DNA of 64,000 bases from Amoebidium appalachense (lineage: Eukaryota; Ichthyosporea). The stretch covers positions 4,960,001 through 5,024,000 of the forward strand of contig CAVNZM010000001.1 of assembly GCA_963693365.1 (NCBI GenBank). The letters run 5' to 3'. Within the stretch, counting starts at the first letter, position 1. The number at the start of each line of letters is the position of its first letter. The notes under the pieces were generated by a model. It saw only the letters and a list, made by a program, of their open reading frames with translations, was not told where the DNA came from and ran no database searches. Below, in pieces: positions 63,558 through 64,000 of the stretch. The position numbers were made by a program, and so were the translations under genes.

Positions 63558-64000
63558 GGGGGGGGGGGGAGGAATGTGCACACGTAAAGCCACTGGACTG
63601 CACAAACGTCCATGCGCTCTGCAGAGCCTGTGCTGTGTTTATCTTCTAACTAAGCACCTCGGATGAAAGGCTCGAGTGAAGGACAGAATTGTTTGTTTTT
63701 TTGGTCTGCCTGCGTGTGTGTGCGTGTGCATGTGTGTGTGTCGTGCTTGCGGTTGTGTTGTGTGTGTGTCCCTCTGTGTGTACGTGCCTGTGTGTGATGT
63801 CTATGCACTTCCTTCCCTCTCTCTCTCTCTCTCTCTTTTTCTTTTCTGTGGAGGTGCTGGGCTTTTGGGCGGGGATGTTTTGTAGCCTTAAGACTATTAT
63901 CTTGAGGTAAACACGACAGAAGAAAGGGCAGGGGTGAATGGGGTGCACCAGAGGGGCGGAGGGGGGGAGAGGGGGAGAGAGTTAGAGATAGTTTTTGACG
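63274..64000 (+). other. Intron 1 of RLP24, incomplete
   Basis: GT-rich with a G run (63541-63569), (CT)n (63815-63835) and no in-phase exon that would continue the zinc ribbon. Confidence 0.6.

Overview
This window is nuclear DNA from a eukaryote with spliceosomal introns. Coding exons follow GT-AG rules, promoters carry TATA and CCAAT boxes, and AATAAA signals follow stop codons. TAA and TAG both act as terminators, so I see no sign of a variant code. Most of the DNA is simple sequence: (CA)n, (CT)n and very long C or G homopolymers fill introns and spacers, and nearly all very long open frames are translations of these repeats. The species cannot be fixed from the sequence. The gene set (ARM-SPRY, F-box/Sel1/MYND, LysM plus double-psi barrel, rve-type integrase, hAT element, tRNA-like SINE) suggests a free-living protist or a simple multicellular lineage.

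Layout. 1-25.7 kb (+): one large gene, open at its 5' end. I could assemble 36 exons, about 1,441 codons: ARM-like repeats (about one per exon), a Ser/Pro/Thr-rich linker, two SPRY domains and a short helical tail. 26.6-27.5 kb (+): a secreted LysM/expansin-like gene whose LysM half is either broken or spliced out. 29.8-31.4 kb (-): a secreted three-domain discoidin-like protein; its 5' part is tandemly duplicated at 31.07-32.63 kb, leaving a pseudogene. 32.6-45.7 kb: gene-poor, with hairpins, two inverted CGGAGGGGT-rich elements, CT- and CA-rich tracts, and AT-rich spacers with many CCAAT boxes. 45.8-52.7 kb (+): an intact integrase-like (D-D-E) gene with a probable 5' UTR intron that holds an 868-bp hAT-type element with a perfect 8-bp target duplication. 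57.0-61.8 kb (-): an F-box/Sel1/MYND protein gene, read 5' to 3' toward lower coordinates. 63.2 kb to end (+): first exon of RLP24 (RSL24D1), a ribosome biogenesis factor.

The genes do not form an operon or an obvious pathway. Two encode secreted proteins that may bind carbohydrate, two encode ubiquitin- or protein-interaction type repeat proteins, one is ribosome assembly and one is transposon-derived. A tRNA-like SINE with a C-run tail occurs at least four times (8.4, 15.8, 24.8 and, inverted, 52.9 kb) and may explain some of the C tracts.
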